A program made the translations under genes and the position numbers. The notes beneath the pieces were generated by a model. That model worked only from the letters and a program-made list of their open reading frames with translations, searched no databases and was not told the origin of the DNA. From positions 1 through 53,742 of the forward strand of contig JAFEBM010000031.1 of assembly GCA_018242685.1 (NCBI GenBank): DNA of 53,742 nt, given 5' to 3'. Source of the DNA: Nitrospira sp. (GTDB lineage Bacteria; Nitrospirota; Nitrospiria; Nitrospirales; Nitrospiraceae). Below are positions 25,501 to 35,187 of the stretch, piece by piece. Position 1 is the first letter of the stretch; each line of letters starts with the position of its first letter.

Positions 25501-25794
25501 TCATGACTGTGGCGCATCGCCCAGCAACATCGTCCCGAGTTCACGAAGCCGGTAAAAGTAGGCTTGAGGCTCGGTGTCCAATGCTTCCGTCAGTTCATCG
25601 AGATCTCCCAAGCAGTCTTTCACGATGGCAACCCGTTGCTGGTCGAGACCTTCGGAACTATCGAGAAAATAGACCACACAGCCACTAATGACCGTGTCGA
25701 TCGTCATCAATTGCCCTTGATGTGGGCTCGAAAACTGAGGCCATTCGTCGGCACAATGCTGTTCCCAGGCTGTTGCAATCATGCTTCGCTCCAT
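25501..25794 (-). CDS. Small hypothetical protein
   Basis: The frame is open to 25839 but the ATG at 25794 has a fine ribosome site (AAAGGAG on the minus strand) and gives a 97-aa protein starting MERSMIATAWEQHCADEW. It is soluble and acidic; the C-terminal half (LGDLDELTEALDTEPQAYF, then RLRELG) is probably helical. No motif recognised. It lies upstream of the exported protein on the same strand, 174 bases apart, in a region with nothing else I can recognise. Confidence 0.5.
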   Translation of the reverse strand: MERSMIATAWEQHCADEWPQFSSPHQGQLMTIDTVISGCVVYFLDSSEGLDQQRVAIVKDCLGDLDELTEALDTEPQAYFYRLRELGTMLLGDAPQS

Positions 25795-25911
25795 GAGGTG
25801 CTCCTTTCCCTCTCCGCCATGTGACAGGCCAACCCCCAAGTGGATGCGGTCGTCGAGGGCTAAGTCTCAAGCCTGGATATCCTGATGATACAGTCTGGAG
25901 CAATCGCAGGA

Positions 25912-27162
25912 TCAGGGATATAGCCCACGTTGGAGATGTGCTTGAGCAACTTGATCAATCCCACTCATGAGGGCTGCCATGCGCATCGACACTCGGCGTT
26001 CGGTCGAAAAATGAAGCGTCCGCTGAAAGGCGGACGCGATGATGTCTTGCAGGCGATTCTGAATGTCTGTTGCACTCCAGAAAAATCGCTGAAGGTCCTG
26101 CACCCATTCGAAGTATGAGACGATGACGCCGCCGGAGTTGGCGAGAATATCGGGGATGACGAAGACGCCTTTCTCTGCAAGGATGCGGTCGGCCTCCAGC
26201 GTCGTCGGACCGTTTGCTCCTTCCGACAAAATCCGACACCTCAAAGAATTGGCATTTTTACTGGTAATCTGTTCCGAGAGTGCGGCGGGTACGAGAACGG
26301 TACATTCTAGTTGCAGAAGTTCCTCATTTGTGACCGCATCCCCCAGTTTGGTGTCATGTAGCGGTTGGCTCGGATCGCGACGAAGCAACTCCATGACATC
26401 CAACCCCTTGGGGTTGTAAATTCCACCATGAACATCGCTGACGGCAATGACGCGCGCACCTTGTTGCTGCATGATACGGGCGGTGTGTGAACCGACATTG
26501 CCGAATCCTTGAATCGCCACGGTGGCATTTTCAATGGACAACTTGAGGTGACGAAGCACCTCTTGCGTCACATGGACGACTCCGCGTCCCGTCGCTTCTT
26601 CACGGCCTAAGCTTCCCCCGATCGAGAGCGGTTTGCCGGTCACCACTCCAGGAACGGCGTAGCCGACTTGCTGGCTGTACGTGTCCATCATCCATGCCAT
26701 GACTTGAGCATCGGTTCCCACGTCCGGGGCCGGTACATCCTTGTCCGGGCCGATCAACGGGAAAATCTCTGCGGCGTATCGTCGAGTCAGCCGCTGTAAC
26801 TCGGCGGAGGACAGTTGTTTCGGAGCTACCGCGACTCCGCCTTTGGCGCCTCCATACGGCAACCCGGCCAACGCGCATTTCCACGTCATCCACATCGCAA
26901 GAGCGGCCACCTCACCCAGATTCACGTCGGGATGGTACCGCACGCCTCCCTTGGACGGGCCCCGTGACGAATCATGTTGAATGCGGTAACCGGTAAAAAC
27001 CTCCACGTGCCCGTCGTCCATCCGAACCGGAAGGCTGACGACGAGAGACCGCTGTGGAAGTTTCAGACGTTCACGGAGGTTTGGGTCAAGTCCCATCGTC
27101 TCCGCTGCCTGATCGAACTGCGCGACGGCTAGGCGAAAGGTCGGGGTATCAAGTTCCCGCAT
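25912..27162 (-). CDS. gdhA: Glutamate dehydrogenase
   Basis: This 416-aa enzyme interconverts glutamate and 2-oxoglutarate plus ammonium. The substrate site GPSKGGVRYHPDV (68-80) and PYGGAKGGV (102-110, catalytic Lys107) are both present. A Rossmann domain with AIQGFGNVGSHTARIM follows, and the C-terminus ends in the helical lid. It is of the short, hexameric type found in many bacteria and archaea. The ribosome site AGAGGAGT precedes the ATG at 27162. It follows lipB on the same strand with a hairpin in the 45-base gap. NAD or NADP preference is not clear from the sequence. Confidence 0.95.
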   Translation of the reverse strand: MRELDTPTFRLAVAQFDQAAETMGLDPNLRERLKLPQRSLVVSLPVRMDDGHVEVFTGYRIQHDSSRGPSKGGVRYHPDVNLGEVAALAMWMTWKCALAGLPYGGAKGGVAVAPKQLSSAELQRLTRRYAAEIFPLIGPDKDVPAPDVGTDAQVMAWMMDTYSQQVGYAVPGVVTGKPLSIGGSLGREEATGRGVVHVTQEVLRHLKLSIENATVAIQGFGNVGSHTARIMQQQGARVIAVSDVHGGIYNPKGLDVMELLRRDPSQPLHDTKLGDAVTNEELLQLECTVLVPAALSEQITSKNANSLRCRILSEGANGPTTLEADRILAEKGVFVIPDILANSGGVIVSYFEWVQDLQRFFWSATDIQNRLQDIIASAFQRTLHFSTERRVSMRMAALMSGIDQVAQAHLQRGLYP

Positions 27163-27181
27163 AGGACTCCTCTACGCAAAC

Positions 27182-27208
27182 ACCAGCCGGTTTCGTACGC
27201 CGGCTGGT
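27182..27208 (-). terminator. Hairpin between lipB and gdhA
   Basis: Perfect nine-base arms ACCAGCCGG (27182-27190) and CCGGCTGGT (27200-27208) enclose a nine-base loop. Read on the minus strand only GTTT follows, so it may attenuate rather than fully end lipB transcription. The right arm overlaps the lipB stop codon. Confidence 0.5.
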
Positions 27209-27951
27209 CATGCAACGGTCGACCAATTGAGGGCAAATACCGCTGCGAAGGCCCGAGCAAGTTCCTGTTTGACGGCGCCAACTGGGACGGCTGTTTGGCG
27301 TATTGCCGCCATGGATGTCACTCGACAATCTGGAAATCCACAGGGATGGATCCGTTGGAACGGCGTCAGAGTCAAATCAACATTCAGGGCGAACCCGTGC
27401 AAGGTCACGCCGTGTTCAATTCGTATGCCCAGGAATGCGATTTTCTGTGGCTCCGGAGTCATGATCCACACACCTGGCTTACCGACGACACGGGAGCCGG
27501 TAATATTCCAGAGACTGAGTACCTGAATGATCACTTCTTCCAGTAACCAGACCAATTGTCTGGGCCCTGCTGCATGTCGTTCAAGCTTGAGAACGGGGTA
27601 GACCACGATCTGTCCGGGGCCGTGAAAAGTTACAGAGCCTCCTCGATTGACGTGATGCAGTTCCGCGCCATCCACACATAACGCGGATTCACGACCTCCC
27701 CAATGCGACAGACTGGTCCTCCGTCCGAGCGTATAGACGGGTGGATGTTCAAGGATCAGAACAGTATCCGGTTGGAGATCGCGGAGACGCTCCTCATGCA
27801 AGCGAGACTGTATTTCCCACGCAATGAGATAGGGGACGGGATCTGAAAAGATGCGGACCGCGGCCGCATGAATGTGAAGAGAATTCACATGCGGAGATAT
27901 CACGGTATTGGCATCGATCATGAGATTCCACGCCCAAAGGGATAGTTCCAT
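27208..27951 (-). CDS. lipB: Octanoyltransferase LipB
   Basis: LipB transfers octanoyl groups from acyl carrier protein to lipoyl domains. The 247-aa protein carries NRGGSVTFHGPGQ (102-114), the thioester-forming Cys204 in HPCGFPDC, and the catalytic Lys170 in KIAFLGIR, matching the family pattern. The first 30 residues before the LipB core look like an extension. The ATG at 27951 has a weak G-rich upstream region; the Met at residue 11 is another possible start. No lipA is nearby. Confidence 0.9.
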   Translation of the reverse strand: MELSLWAWNLMIDANTVISPHVNSLHIHAAAVRIFSDPVPYLIAWEIQSRLHEERLRDLQPDTVLILEHPPVYTLGRRTSLSHWGGRESALCVDGAELHHVNRGGSVTFHGPGQIVVYPVLKLERHAAGPRQLVWLLEEVIIQVLSLWNITGSRVVGKPGVWIMTPEPQKIAFLGIRIEHGVTLHGFALNVDLTLTPFQRIHPCGFPDCRVTSMAAIRQTAVPVGAVKQELARAFAAVFALNWSTVA

Positions 27952-28082
27952 CCATGAAGATTGTGAACCCCCCGCCAGGGGTCAGTTCCAAGAGTTACGG
28001 TGGTGGAGAGAAAGAAGAGACACCGCATAGTGGGAGTATTGTTGCATAACTCACCATGCAGAGGAAAGTCAGGTTGTGAGGA

Positions 28083-28110
28083 TCACGGGGCTGCCGGCGC
28101 AACCCCGTGA
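28083..28110 (-). terminator. Hairpin after the sigma factor gene
   Basis: Perfect eight-base arms TCACGGGG (28083-28090) and CCCCGTGA (28103-28110) with a 12-base loop, just downstream of the sigma factor stop (28120) on the minus strand. No long T run follows in the minus orientation, so this is a GC-rich hairpin of moderate certainty as a terminator. Confidence 0.45.
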
Positions 28111-28119
28111 ATCGAGGTG

Positions 28120-29373
28120 TTACTTAATGGAGGCGAAGAGTTCCTTGATCCCAGGGGTCTTCAGCTTCTTGAGTGCTTTTGCTTCAATTTGGCGGATGCG
28201 CTCGCGTGTCACCGACAAACTTTGGCCGACTTGTTCCAAGGTGCTGGCTTCATCGTAACCGATCCCAAAGCGAAGTCTGATGACGATTTGCTCGCGAGGT
28301 GTGAGGATGCTCAAGATACGGTCCAGTTGTTCGGTCAGTTCACTTCGGTGGACATGAGCGTCCGGCGGAACTGCCTGCTGGTCTGGAATCATATCCCCGA
28401 ATTGCGTATCTCCATCACCGATCGGAGTTTCCAAAGCCACCGGTTCCTGAAAGGCCAACACAGTCTCGCGGAGCCGCTCCGGTCTCATGCGCAGTACATG
28501 GGCAATCTCTTCCATGCTGGCGGGCCTTCCAAACTGTTGCCCAAGCCTCCGCATCACACGAAGGATTCGATGCGAGGCTTCGGTTTGGTGGACCGGAATG
28601 CGAATTGTTCGTGATTGATCCGCAAGTGCCCGAGTGATCCCCTGTCGAATCCACCACGTTGCGTAGGTGCTGAATTTGAATCCCTTTCGATACTGATAGC
28701 GTTCGGCCGCTTTCATCAGGCCGATGTTGCCTTCTTGTACAAGATCCAGCAGACCTAATCCTCGCCCGGTGTAATGTTTGGCAACATCCACCACCAAACG
28801 AAGATTACACCGCACGAGCTCATCTTTGCCTTGCTCCAAGATAACCCTCGCGGCGCGGATTTCATCGAGCAACGTTTTCAGTGTTTTTGCTGTGGCTTGC
28901 ACAGGTTTCATGTCTGGGTCCGACGGATTAAGGGCGGTGCTTAAGGCCTTCTCCGCCTTATCCAACGCAGTAGCGGAAAGCCCACTCAATTGCCTGACCA
29001 TTTGGAGTACCTTCACGCTGTCTGCTAGAACGGATGTCCGTTTGGATTTGAACAAGGCTCGTATGGCTTGACGCAGAGCAGCCCGAATGCGCCTGGTCCC
29101 ATGGTCCACCCGCTTGGCGATCGAGGTTTCTTCTTCTCGAGTCAAAAGCCCCCGTTCGCCGAACGATCGGAAGTACAAGGCCTCCAAAAGAAACGGGCTG
29201 GCGCCGCGGCTTGTACGCACAACCGGCTGATTCTTCTCTTCAGATCCGGATCCCTCAGCCTCGCGGCTGATCATTCCCAGCATGCCGCTCGCCTTGGCGT
29301 CATCGGCATCGACATCCGGGACGAATGTTTTCTGTATCTCCATCTCGTCAGAGACTCGCAGTCCTTCTTTCAT
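28120..29373 (-). CDS. RpoD-like group 2 sigma factor
   Basis: This 417-aa sigma-70 family protein keeps region 1.2 (about 60-92, LLTREEETSIAKRV), a ~90-residue linker, region 2 (184-258) with ELVRCNLRLVVDVAKHY and the -10 reading helix GFKFSTYATWWIRQGITRAL, region 3, and region 4 (about 355-412) ending LEQVGQSLSVTRERIRQIEA. There is no acidic region 1.1, so it is not a full housekeeping RpoD. It resembles group 2 factors such as RpoS or the RpoH-like stationary factors. The N-terminal 50 residues are acidic. It is monocistronic with an ATG at 29373. Which genes it controls cannot be read from the sequence. Confidence 0.88.
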   Translation of the reverse strand: MKEGLRVSDEMEIQKTFVPDVDADDAKASGMLGMISREAEGSGSEEKNQPVVRTSRGASPFLLEALYFRSFGERGLLTREEETSIAKRVDHGTRRIRAALRQAIRALFKSKRTSVLADSVKVLQMVRQLSGLSATALDKAEKALSTALNPSDPDMKPVQATAKTLKTLLDEIRAARVILEQGKDELVRCNLRLVVDVAKHYTGRGLGLLDLVQEGNIGLMKAAERYQYRKGFKFSTYATWWIRQGITRALADQSRTIRIPVHQTEASHRILRVMRRLGQQFGRPASMEEIAHVLRMRPERLRETVLAFQEPVALETPIGDGDTQFGDMIPDQQAVPPDAHVHRSELTEQLDRILSILTPREQIVIRLRFGIGYDEASTLEQVGQSLSVTRERIRQIEAKALKKLKTPGIKELFASIK

Positions 29374-29630
29374 CGTGTCACCTTTTGCTCTGGTTGAACG
29401 TCATCTACTCTCATTGGAGCCATATTTAGGGGAAAAGATTCAACCGAGTACTCGTACTGCTTCTACGAAGCAAAAGGGATGCTGGATTGAAGATGAGAAA
29501 CGGTGCGGAGTGATCAGCACGAAAAATCAGAAAGATTAGATCGGGCTAATGAGAAAGCGAAGGGAAGAACTGTCACACTTATGCGGCATCTATGTAAGAT
29601 TGGCATCAGCGATCAGGCTGAAATGCCACA

Positions 29631-30377
29631 CTACTTCGATAACAGTCCTTTCATGAACGGGGCAATGGTGTCGATCGGAATCGGAAAGATGGTCGTTGAG
29701 TTCTTCTCAGCCGCGATCTCGACGAGTGTTTGGAGATAGCGCAGTTGAAGGGCGGCTGGATTTCGGCTGATGACATCGGCGGCTTCAGCGAGTTTTTGCG
29801 CCGCTTGAAATTCGCCTTCAGCATGAATGATTTTGGCTCGCCGTTCCCGCTCGGCCTCAGCTTGCCGGGCGATCGCACGTTGCATGTCTTGAGGGATATC
29901 GACGTTCTTCACTTCCACGGCGGCGACTTTGACTCCCCACGGCTCGGTCTGCTGATCGATAATCCGCTGCAGTTCGGCATTGATGTCGTCGCGCTTTGAT
30001 AGCAAGTCGTCGAGTTGGCTCTGGCCAAGCACGCTGCGCAGGGTGGTTTGGGCGACTTGGGATGTGGAATACAGATAATCTTGGACTGCCAGCACGGCTC
30101 GTTGAGGGTCAACCACCCTGAGGAAGATGACGGCGTTCACTTTCACGGAAATATTGTCCAGCGTAATGACATCTTGGGAGGGGACTTCCATCGTCACAAT
30201 TTGGAGATTGACGCGCACCATCTGTTGGAGGACCGGGATGACCAGCCGAATGCCGGGTCCTTTCACGGTCTGAAACTTGCCCAACACAAACACCACGAGC
30301 CGTTCGTATTCCATGACGCGCTTAAAACTGGCATAGAGCACGAGGATCAGTAAGACTAACGGCATGAGCAACGACAT
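29631..30377 (-). CDS. Slipin/stomatin-like SPFH membrane protein
   Basis: This 248-aa SPFH-domain protein has an N-terminal hydrophobic segment ([18 protein letters not shown]) and then the stomatin-type core ([59 protein letters not shown]). The C-terminal helix is charged and coiled. Such proteins form rings at the inner membrane. It lies 25 bases after the NfeD-like protease gene, and slipin-NfeD pairs are known to occur together, the protease cutting the slipin in studied archaeal cases. Here the two are likely co-transcribed. Confidence 0.93.
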   Translation of the reverse strand: MSLLMPLVLLILVLYASFKRVMEYERLVVFVLGKFQTVKGPGIRLVIPVLQQMVRVNLQIVTMEVPSQDVITLDNISVKVNAVIFLRVVDPQRAVLAVQDYLYSTSQVAQTTLRSVLGQSQLDDLLSKRDDINAELQRIIDQQTEPWGVKVAAVEVKNVDIPQDMQRAIARQAEAERERRAKIIHAEGEFQAAQKLAEAADVISRNPAALQLRYLQTLVEIAAEKNSTTIFPIPIDTIAPFMKGLLSK

Positions 30378-30402
30378 AAATGGCTCCTTGTCTTCGGTCG
30401 GT

Positions 30403-31731
30403 TTATCTGTGAACGGGGGCCACCTTCACGGTCAGTCCTTCAACCGACATCACCTCTGCAGCCTCTCCTTGCCGAATCGGGGTTTGGCTGACGGCCTCCC
30501 AAATCTCCCCCTGGACCGTAATCTGACCGCGTGGAGTGAGATCCGTCCTGGCGATTCCGATCGAACCAATCATCCCCTCAGCCCCGGTGACTGGTCTGCC
30601 ACGAGTGCTCTTGACGGCCGTCCACGCAATGATTCCGATCAAGCCGCCGATCGTCATGACAGTCGGCAATAAAAAGGATAGGGATATTTGCAGAAAAGGC
30701 GCGTCATTCTTGATGAGGAATAGACCGCCCAGCGTCATCGCAACCAATCCACCGAGTGCAAGCAACCCGTAGCTGGTAACCGAAATTTCGAGCAGGAGGA
30801 ACACCGCACCGAGTATGACAAGAAATGCGCCTGCATAGTTCACGGGGAGCGACTGAAGGGAGTAGAACGCCAAGATCAAGCTGATGGCGCCGATGATACC
30901 GGGCAAGATGGCGCCGGGGCTGTAGAGTTCGGCCATAATTCCGATGGTTCCAATGGACATCAGGAGATAGGCGATGTTGGGATCGCTCAAGATTTTGAGT
31001 AATTCCAGACGAGTTCCCATCGGGAATTCACGGAGAGTTGCGGTCTCGCTGGAGAACGCGATTGATCCATGAGGAACGGCAATCTTTCTTCCTCGCAGCT
31101 GTTTCAACAGCGTAGGGATGTCATCGGCGATCACGTCGATGATTTTAAGCTTCAAGGCTTCTTGCTCTGTCGCGGAGACGCTCTTTCGAACTGCATCTTC
31201 CGCCCATGACACATTACGCCCATGTTGTTCAGCGATGCTTTTGATGTAGGCAACCGCGTCGTTCTCCACTTTCTCCTTCATCGTGCTGTCCATTTCACCG
31301 CCACCCATTGCGACCGGATGTGCTGCTCCTATGTTGGTACCGGGCGCCATGGCGGCAACATGGGCCGCCATCGTAATGAAGACTCCTGCCGAGGCAGCAC
31401 GGCCTCCCGAAGGAGCGACGAACACGATCACCGGGATGGGCGAACCGGTAATATCTTTGATCATCAGGCGCATGGAGGTATCCAATCCTCCAGGAGTATC
31501 CAACTTGAAGATAAGAGCCTGCGCGCTCGATGTCTGGGCATACGCAATGGCGTCGTGAAGATATTCAGCTGCAACGGGGTTGATGACACCCTCATAGGTT
31601 GCGAGGATGATGTCCTCGGCGAGAGCGGGGTTGGTTGGGAGAATCAAACAGAGTACAAAGCCCGGTCCTGCAATCGCCGCTGTGAGGAAACGGCCAAGCA
31701 CAGTTCTCGTTTTTCGACCACCTCTAAGCAT
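30403..31731 (-). CDS. NfeD-family membrane serine protease (1510-type)
   Basis: This 442-aa protein matches the membrane-bound ClpP-class serine proteases with a C-terminal NfeD domain. A signal/anchor segment (15-38) precedes a ClpP-like fold: DTPGGLDTS (78-86), nucleophile Ser114 in RAASAG, and [13 protein letters not shown] (128-140). By alignment with the Pyrococcus PH1510 protease the general-base lysine is Lys154 in MKEKVE. Four or more transmembrane helices follow (about 250-390), then the OB-fold NfeD domain ([11 protein letters not shown]). The ATG at 31731 has no ribosome site; a palindrome arm abuts it. Confidence 0.9.
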   Translation of the reverse strand: MLRGGRKTRTVLGRFLTAAIAGPGFVLCLILPTNPALAEDIILATYEGVINPVAAEYLHDAIAYAQTSSAQALIFKLDTPGGLDTSMRLMIKDITGSPIPVIVFVAPSGGRAASAGVFITMAAHVAAMAPGTNIGAAHPVAMGGGEMDSTMKEKVENDAVAYIKSIAEQHGRNVSWAEDAVRKSVSATEQEALKLKIIDVIADDIPTLLKQLRGRKIAVPHGSIAFSSETATLREFPMGTRLELLKILSDPNIAYLLMSIGTIGIMAELYSPGAILPGIIGAISLILAFYSLQSLPVNYAGAFLVILGAVFLLLEISVTSYGLLALGGLVAMTLGGLFLIKNDAPFLQISLSFLLPTVMTIGGLIGIIAWTAVKSTRGRPVTGAEGMIGSIGIARTDLTPRGQITVQGEIWEAVSQTPIRQGEAAEVMSVEGLTVKVAPVHR

Positions 31732-31763
31732 CGTAAGATGTTGAATGATGAAAGGATCTTACG
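31732..31763. repeat. Inverted repeat between nfeD and trmI
   Basis: Perfect eight-base arms CGTAAGAT (31732-31739) and ATCTTACG (31756-31763) with a 16-base spacer, starting directly next to the nfeD initiation codon in the divergent intergenic space. It could be an operator or an mRNA 5' hairpin. Confidence 0.5.
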
Positions 31764-31826
31764 GCCCTCAGGTTACCCTATCAAGGAAGGGCGCTTGGTT
31801 GCAAACGATGAAAGGAACCTCCTAGA

Positions 31827-32708
31827 ATGCGCGGCATGTCTCGTTTTTTCAATGGCGAACGCATCCACCTTGTCGATCACAAACGACGACAGTATGCTCT
31901 CACGTTGAAAGCGGGAGAGACGTATCAGTTCAGCGGGCAGAAAATCGCACATGATGCGTTGATCGGCCGTCTCGACGGGTCCATCGTCACACTGTCCGGT
32001 GGCAAGAAGATGGTGGCGCTCCGACCGACCTTCGGCGACTATGTGCTCAAGATGCCCCGAGGGGCGCAGGTTCTGTATCCCAAGGATCTCGCGATCATAC
32101 CCATGTGGGCCGATATCCACCCGGGTGCTCGAGTTTTCGAGGCCGGGACCGGTTCAGGAGCCTTGACCATGGCTCTATTGCGCGCAGTGGGGCCGGGGGG
32201 ATTGGTGGTGACGTATGAGATCAGAGACGATTTTGCACAGACGGCAAAGACCAACATTGCCCGTTCTCTGAATCCAATCAATCTGATCTGTTTCAGGAAA
32301 AATGCCTATGAGGGCATCGATTTACTGGACGACCAGGTGCCTTTCGATCGCGTGGTGCTTGACTTGCCGGAACCATGGCAAGTCGTACCGCATGCCATGA
32401 AAGCTCTTCGATCCGGCGGGATCTATCTGAGCTTCGTTCCCACAGTCCCTCAAGTCATGCAAACGGTAGAGGCGCTTGAACGCACAGCCGTATTTGGAAT
32501 GATCGAAACGTTTGAGACGTTGCTGAGAACCTGGTCCGTGCAGGGCAGGAGTGTGCGGCCAGATCATCGCATGGTGGCTCATTCTGGGTTCATCACAGTG
32601 GCTCGTAAGGTCGAACCCGGGCTCCTTGGACCAATGCCTGCCATAGGAGCTCCTAGCGAGAGGGACCAGGAAGACACACAGGATGAAGCAGAAGAGGAAC
32701 TGAACTGA
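31827..32708 (+). CDS. trmI: tRNA (adenine-58-N1)-methyltransferase TrmI
   Basis: This 293-aa SAM-dependent enzyme methylates A58 in the T-loop of tRNAs. The N-terminal beta domain (VDHKRRQYALTLKAGETYQF) precedes the Rossmann fold, with the SAM motif FEAGTGSGALTMALLRAVG and then VVLDLPEPWQVVPHA, the DLPEPW signature of the TrmI/Trm61 group. The last 25 residues are acidic. The ATG at 31827 follows AAAGGAACC; the Met three codons later is an equal candidate. Its stop overlaps the next ATG by one base. Confidence 0.93.
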   Translation: MRGMSRFFNGERIHLVDHKRRQYALTLKAGETYQFSGQKIAHDALIGRLDGSIVTLSGGKKMVALRPTFGDYVLKMPRGAQVLYPKDLAIIPMWADIHPGARVFEAGTGSGALTMALLRAVGPGGLVVTYEIRDDFAQTAKTNIARSLNPINLICFRKNAYEGIDLLDDQVPFDRVVLDLPEPWQVVPHAMKALRSGGIYLSFVPTVPQVMQTVEALERTAVFGMIETFETLLRTWSVQGRSVRPDHRMVAHSGFITVARKVEPGLLGPMPAIGAPSERDQEDTQDEAEEELN

Positions 32709-33469
32709 TGAATAGGTTAGAAGGCAAGGTAGCGGTGGTGACGGGAGGCAATGCCGGCATCGGCGAAGCGATCGCGAAACGTTTCGTCGAGGAAGGAGCA
32801 TCGGTCGTCATCACGGGACGTCGGCAACAGGAATTGGATCGTGTGACCAGTGTAATCCGACTCAACAAAGGAAAGGTACTCGGAATTGTTGGTTCAGTGA
32901 CGGATGAAACCCATGTGCAGGATGTCGTCCGGCGAGCCCTCGATAGTTTTGGACGGATCGACATTCTGGTCAACAACGCGGGAATCGGTGAATTTGGAAA
33001 ACGGCTCCACGAAACCGAGGATGCGATCTGGGCGCATGTGTTCGACATCAACGTGACCGGGGTATTCCGCATCACACGAGCCGTCATCCCCCACATGCTG
33101 AGGCAAGGCCGGGGCTCGATCATCAATATCTCATCAATCGCCAGTTTAGTAGGGCTCTCCGGCTCAGCTGCCTATACGGCATCCAAGGGTGCGCTTGACG
33201 CCTTGACGCGTGCCCTAGCGGTCGAATATGCGAATGAAGGAATTCGCTGCAATGTGGTGAATCCGGGCCTGATAGATACGCCTATGGCGGCTCCCCTTAT
33301 GGCCAATCCCGACATGCTCCAACCCATTCTTGCACAATATGCGATTCATCGCCCTGGGACTCCGGAAGAAGTGGCGAATATGGTTCTGTATCTGGCCTCC
33401 GATGAAGCCGCCTGGGTTACTGGCGCAACCTTCCCTATTGATGGGGGCATGACCATTTGTAAAGGGTAA
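32708..33469 (+). CDS. Short-chain dehydrogenase/reductase
   Basis: This 253-aa SDR has TGGNAGIGEAIA (cofactor-binding), NNAGIG, and a catalytic Ser with YTASK (SGSAAYTASKGALDALTRAL). The C-terminal PIDGGM is the usual SDR ending. The basic residue pattern after the second strand (TGRRQQEL) suggests NADP use. The substrate is unknown; the FabG-like sequence is common but not decisive. It overlaps trmI by one base (TGATG), and aroE follows after 45 bases, so it sits in a tRNA-modification/shikimate operon. Confidence 0.85.
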   Translation: MNRLEGKVAVVTGGNAGIGEAIAKRFVEEGASVVITGRRQQELDRVTSVIRLNKGKVLGIVGSVTDETHVQDVVRRALDSFGRIDILVNNAGIGEFGKRLHETEDAIWAHVFDINVTGVFRITRAVIPHMLRQGRGSIINISSIASLVGLSGSAAYTASKGALDALTRALAVEYANEGIRCNVVNPGLIDTPMAAPLMANPDMLQPILAQYAIHRPGTPEEVANMVLYLASDEAAWVTGATFPIDGGMTICKG

Positions 33470-33514
33470 TGGTCGCCGCCAACGAGCAGGAGCAACTTCC
33501 GTTCGAGGTAAAGA

Positions 33515-34369
33515 GTGGACAGTGATGCTCGGACACGGTTTTGCGGGGTGATCGGCAATCCGGTCGGTCATTCACTGTCGCCCGCCATCCACAACGCTGC
33601 GTTTCGCAAATTGGGGCTCAACTTTGTCTATCTGGCTTGGCAAGTCGAGACGATCGGCGATGCCGTCAAAGGGCTTCGCGCACTCGGAAACTTCCGTGGG
33701 GCAAGCGTGACGATCCCACACAAGGTGGCCGCCATACCGTTTCTTGATCATGTGGAAACGACGGCTCAACGGATCGGTGCGATCAATACGATCGTTGCTG
33801 AACAGGGTGCGCTTACTGGGTACAACACAGATGCGACAGGCGCTCTGAGGGCGTTGAGGGAGGGTGGAGCTGAGCTCAAGGGTAGACGCATCGTTGTCCT
33901 CGGTTCCGGAGGTGCCGCCCGAGCGATTCTCTTCGCACTGGCGGTTGAATCCGGTGCGGAAAAGTTGACGTTGCTGGGAATTGACGATCTTGAACGGACT
34001 AGTTTAGCTCGGGATGTTCGTTCCCAGGCATCATTGACGGTTGAAGACTTTCATCTTGATGAAACCACTCTTCGGCGGGTTCTTCCCGACGCGCATGCGC
34101 TAATTCATTGCACTCCCGTCGGCATGTCTCCAAATGCCGATACGACCTGCATTCCTCCTTCGCTCCTTCACGCCGACCTTTCTGTCATGGATATTGTTTA
34201 CAACCCACTCGAAACCAGATTGCTCAAAGATGCGAAGCGTGCAGGTTGTAGGACGATTCCAGGGTTGGAGATGTTTCTCCATCAGGCCGTCGCCCAATTT
34301 GAGCTCTGGACCAATCAGCCTGCTCCAGTTGATGTGATGCGCGCGGTCTTGGAGTCTCACTTCCGATGA
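33515..34369 (+). CDS. aroE: Shikimate dehydrogenase
   Basis: This 284-aa NADPH enzyme reduces 3-dehydroshikimate. The start is GTG at 33515. The N-terminal substrate domain begins GVIGNPVGHSLSPAIHNAAF, and SVTIPHKVAAIPFLD provides the catalytic lysine (PHK). The nucleotide-binding loop is VVLGSGGAARAILFAL; MSPNADTT and YNPLETRLL follow. Its TGA overlaps the aroK ATG by four bases. This, aroA, aroF and aroK mean four pathway steps lie in this window, in two operons. Confidence 0.95.
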   Translation: MDSDARTRFCGVIGNPVGHSLSPAIHNAAFRKLGLNFVYLAWQVETIGDAVKGLRALGNFRGASVTIPHKVAAIPFLDHVETTAQRIGAINTIVAEQGALTGYNTDATGALRALREGGAELKGRRIVVLGSGGAARAILFALAVESGAEKLTLLGIDDLERTSLARDVRSQASLTVEDFHLDETTLRRVLPDAHALIHCTPVGMSPNADTTCIPPSLLHADLSVMDIVYNPLETRLLKDAKRAGCRTIPGLEMFLHQAVAQFELWTNQPAPVDVMRAVLESHFR

Positions 34370-34866
34370 ATGTGGTGCTCATCGGTTATCGTGGGACTGG
34401 AAAGAGTACCGTCGGCAAAATACTAGCGGCTCGGCTTGGTCGAATGCTTCTGTCTACAGACGCGGAGATCGTGAAGTCGGCCGGTCAAAGCATTCCGGAA
34501 ATCGTTGAACAAAATGGGTGGGAGTACTTCCGCAATCTCGAAGCCAAGGTCTGCCGTGAACTGGCCGATCGGACTGGGTTAGTCGTCGATACTGGCGGAG
34601 GAGCAATTCTACGATCACGAAATGTCGAGGTGTTAAAAGAAGCAGGCAGGTTGTTTTGGCTGACCGCCTCGGTCGAGACGATTGTCGAACGTATCGGTCA
34701 GGATTCACAACGTCCTTCCCTCACAGGAGTCAAGTCATTCGTGGACGAGATTCAAGATGTCCTTCGTGAGCGCGCACAGAAGTATCAAGCGGCCGCCGAT
34801 TATGTCATTGTGACTGATGGAAAGTCTGTCACGCAAGTTGCCGATGAAATTCTGGCACAGTTGTAG
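34366..34866 (+). CDS. aroK: Shikimate kinase
   Basis: This 166-aa enzyme phosphorylates shikimate. It has Walker A GYRGTGKST (7-15), the shikimate-binding Asp32 in LSTDAEI, FRNLEAKV with the substrate arginine, and the Walker B-like DTGGGAIL. A lid arginine follows in RPSLTG. The start overlaps the aroE stop, so the two are coupled. No aroB is adjacent in this window. Confidence 0.95.
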   Translation: MNVVLIGYRGTGKSTVGKILAARLGRMLLSTDAEIVKSAGQSIPEIVEQNGWEYFRNLEAKVCRELADRTGLVVDTGGGAILRSRNVEVLKEAGRLFWLTASVETIVERIGQDSQRPSLTGVKSFVDEIQDVLRERAQKYQAAADYVIVTDGKSVTQVADEILAQL

Positions 34867-34888
34867 TTGTTCGATACCTCTCTCAACC

Positions 34889-34918
34889 TTGACAAGCCTC
34901 GCCTGAACATGGTTCATG
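34889..34918 (+). promoter_or_regulatory. Possible tRNA-Arg promoter
   Basis: TTGACA (34889-34894) is a perfect -35. The -10 is poor: TTCATG at 34913-34918 after 18 bases. The tRNA begins ten bases further on. It could drive the tRNA alone. Confidence 0.35.
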
Positions 34919-34927
34919 TATCACGCT

Positions 34928-35004
<77 letters not shown>

Positions 35005-35187
35005 TAGATTCAACGAGTTATTGGAATTCCCCAAGTCGACTTGCCTTCCCAGTTGCGCGGCGAGCGCAGAGCCTCTCTGTCGTGGAGTGACTCAGCCATC
35101 GAGCTGATCTACGGCCTGCCGATTACCAACAGGGATTCATGCTCGATCAAGTGCCTATCGCGGCATATTTGTTATGGGAGCAAAATA

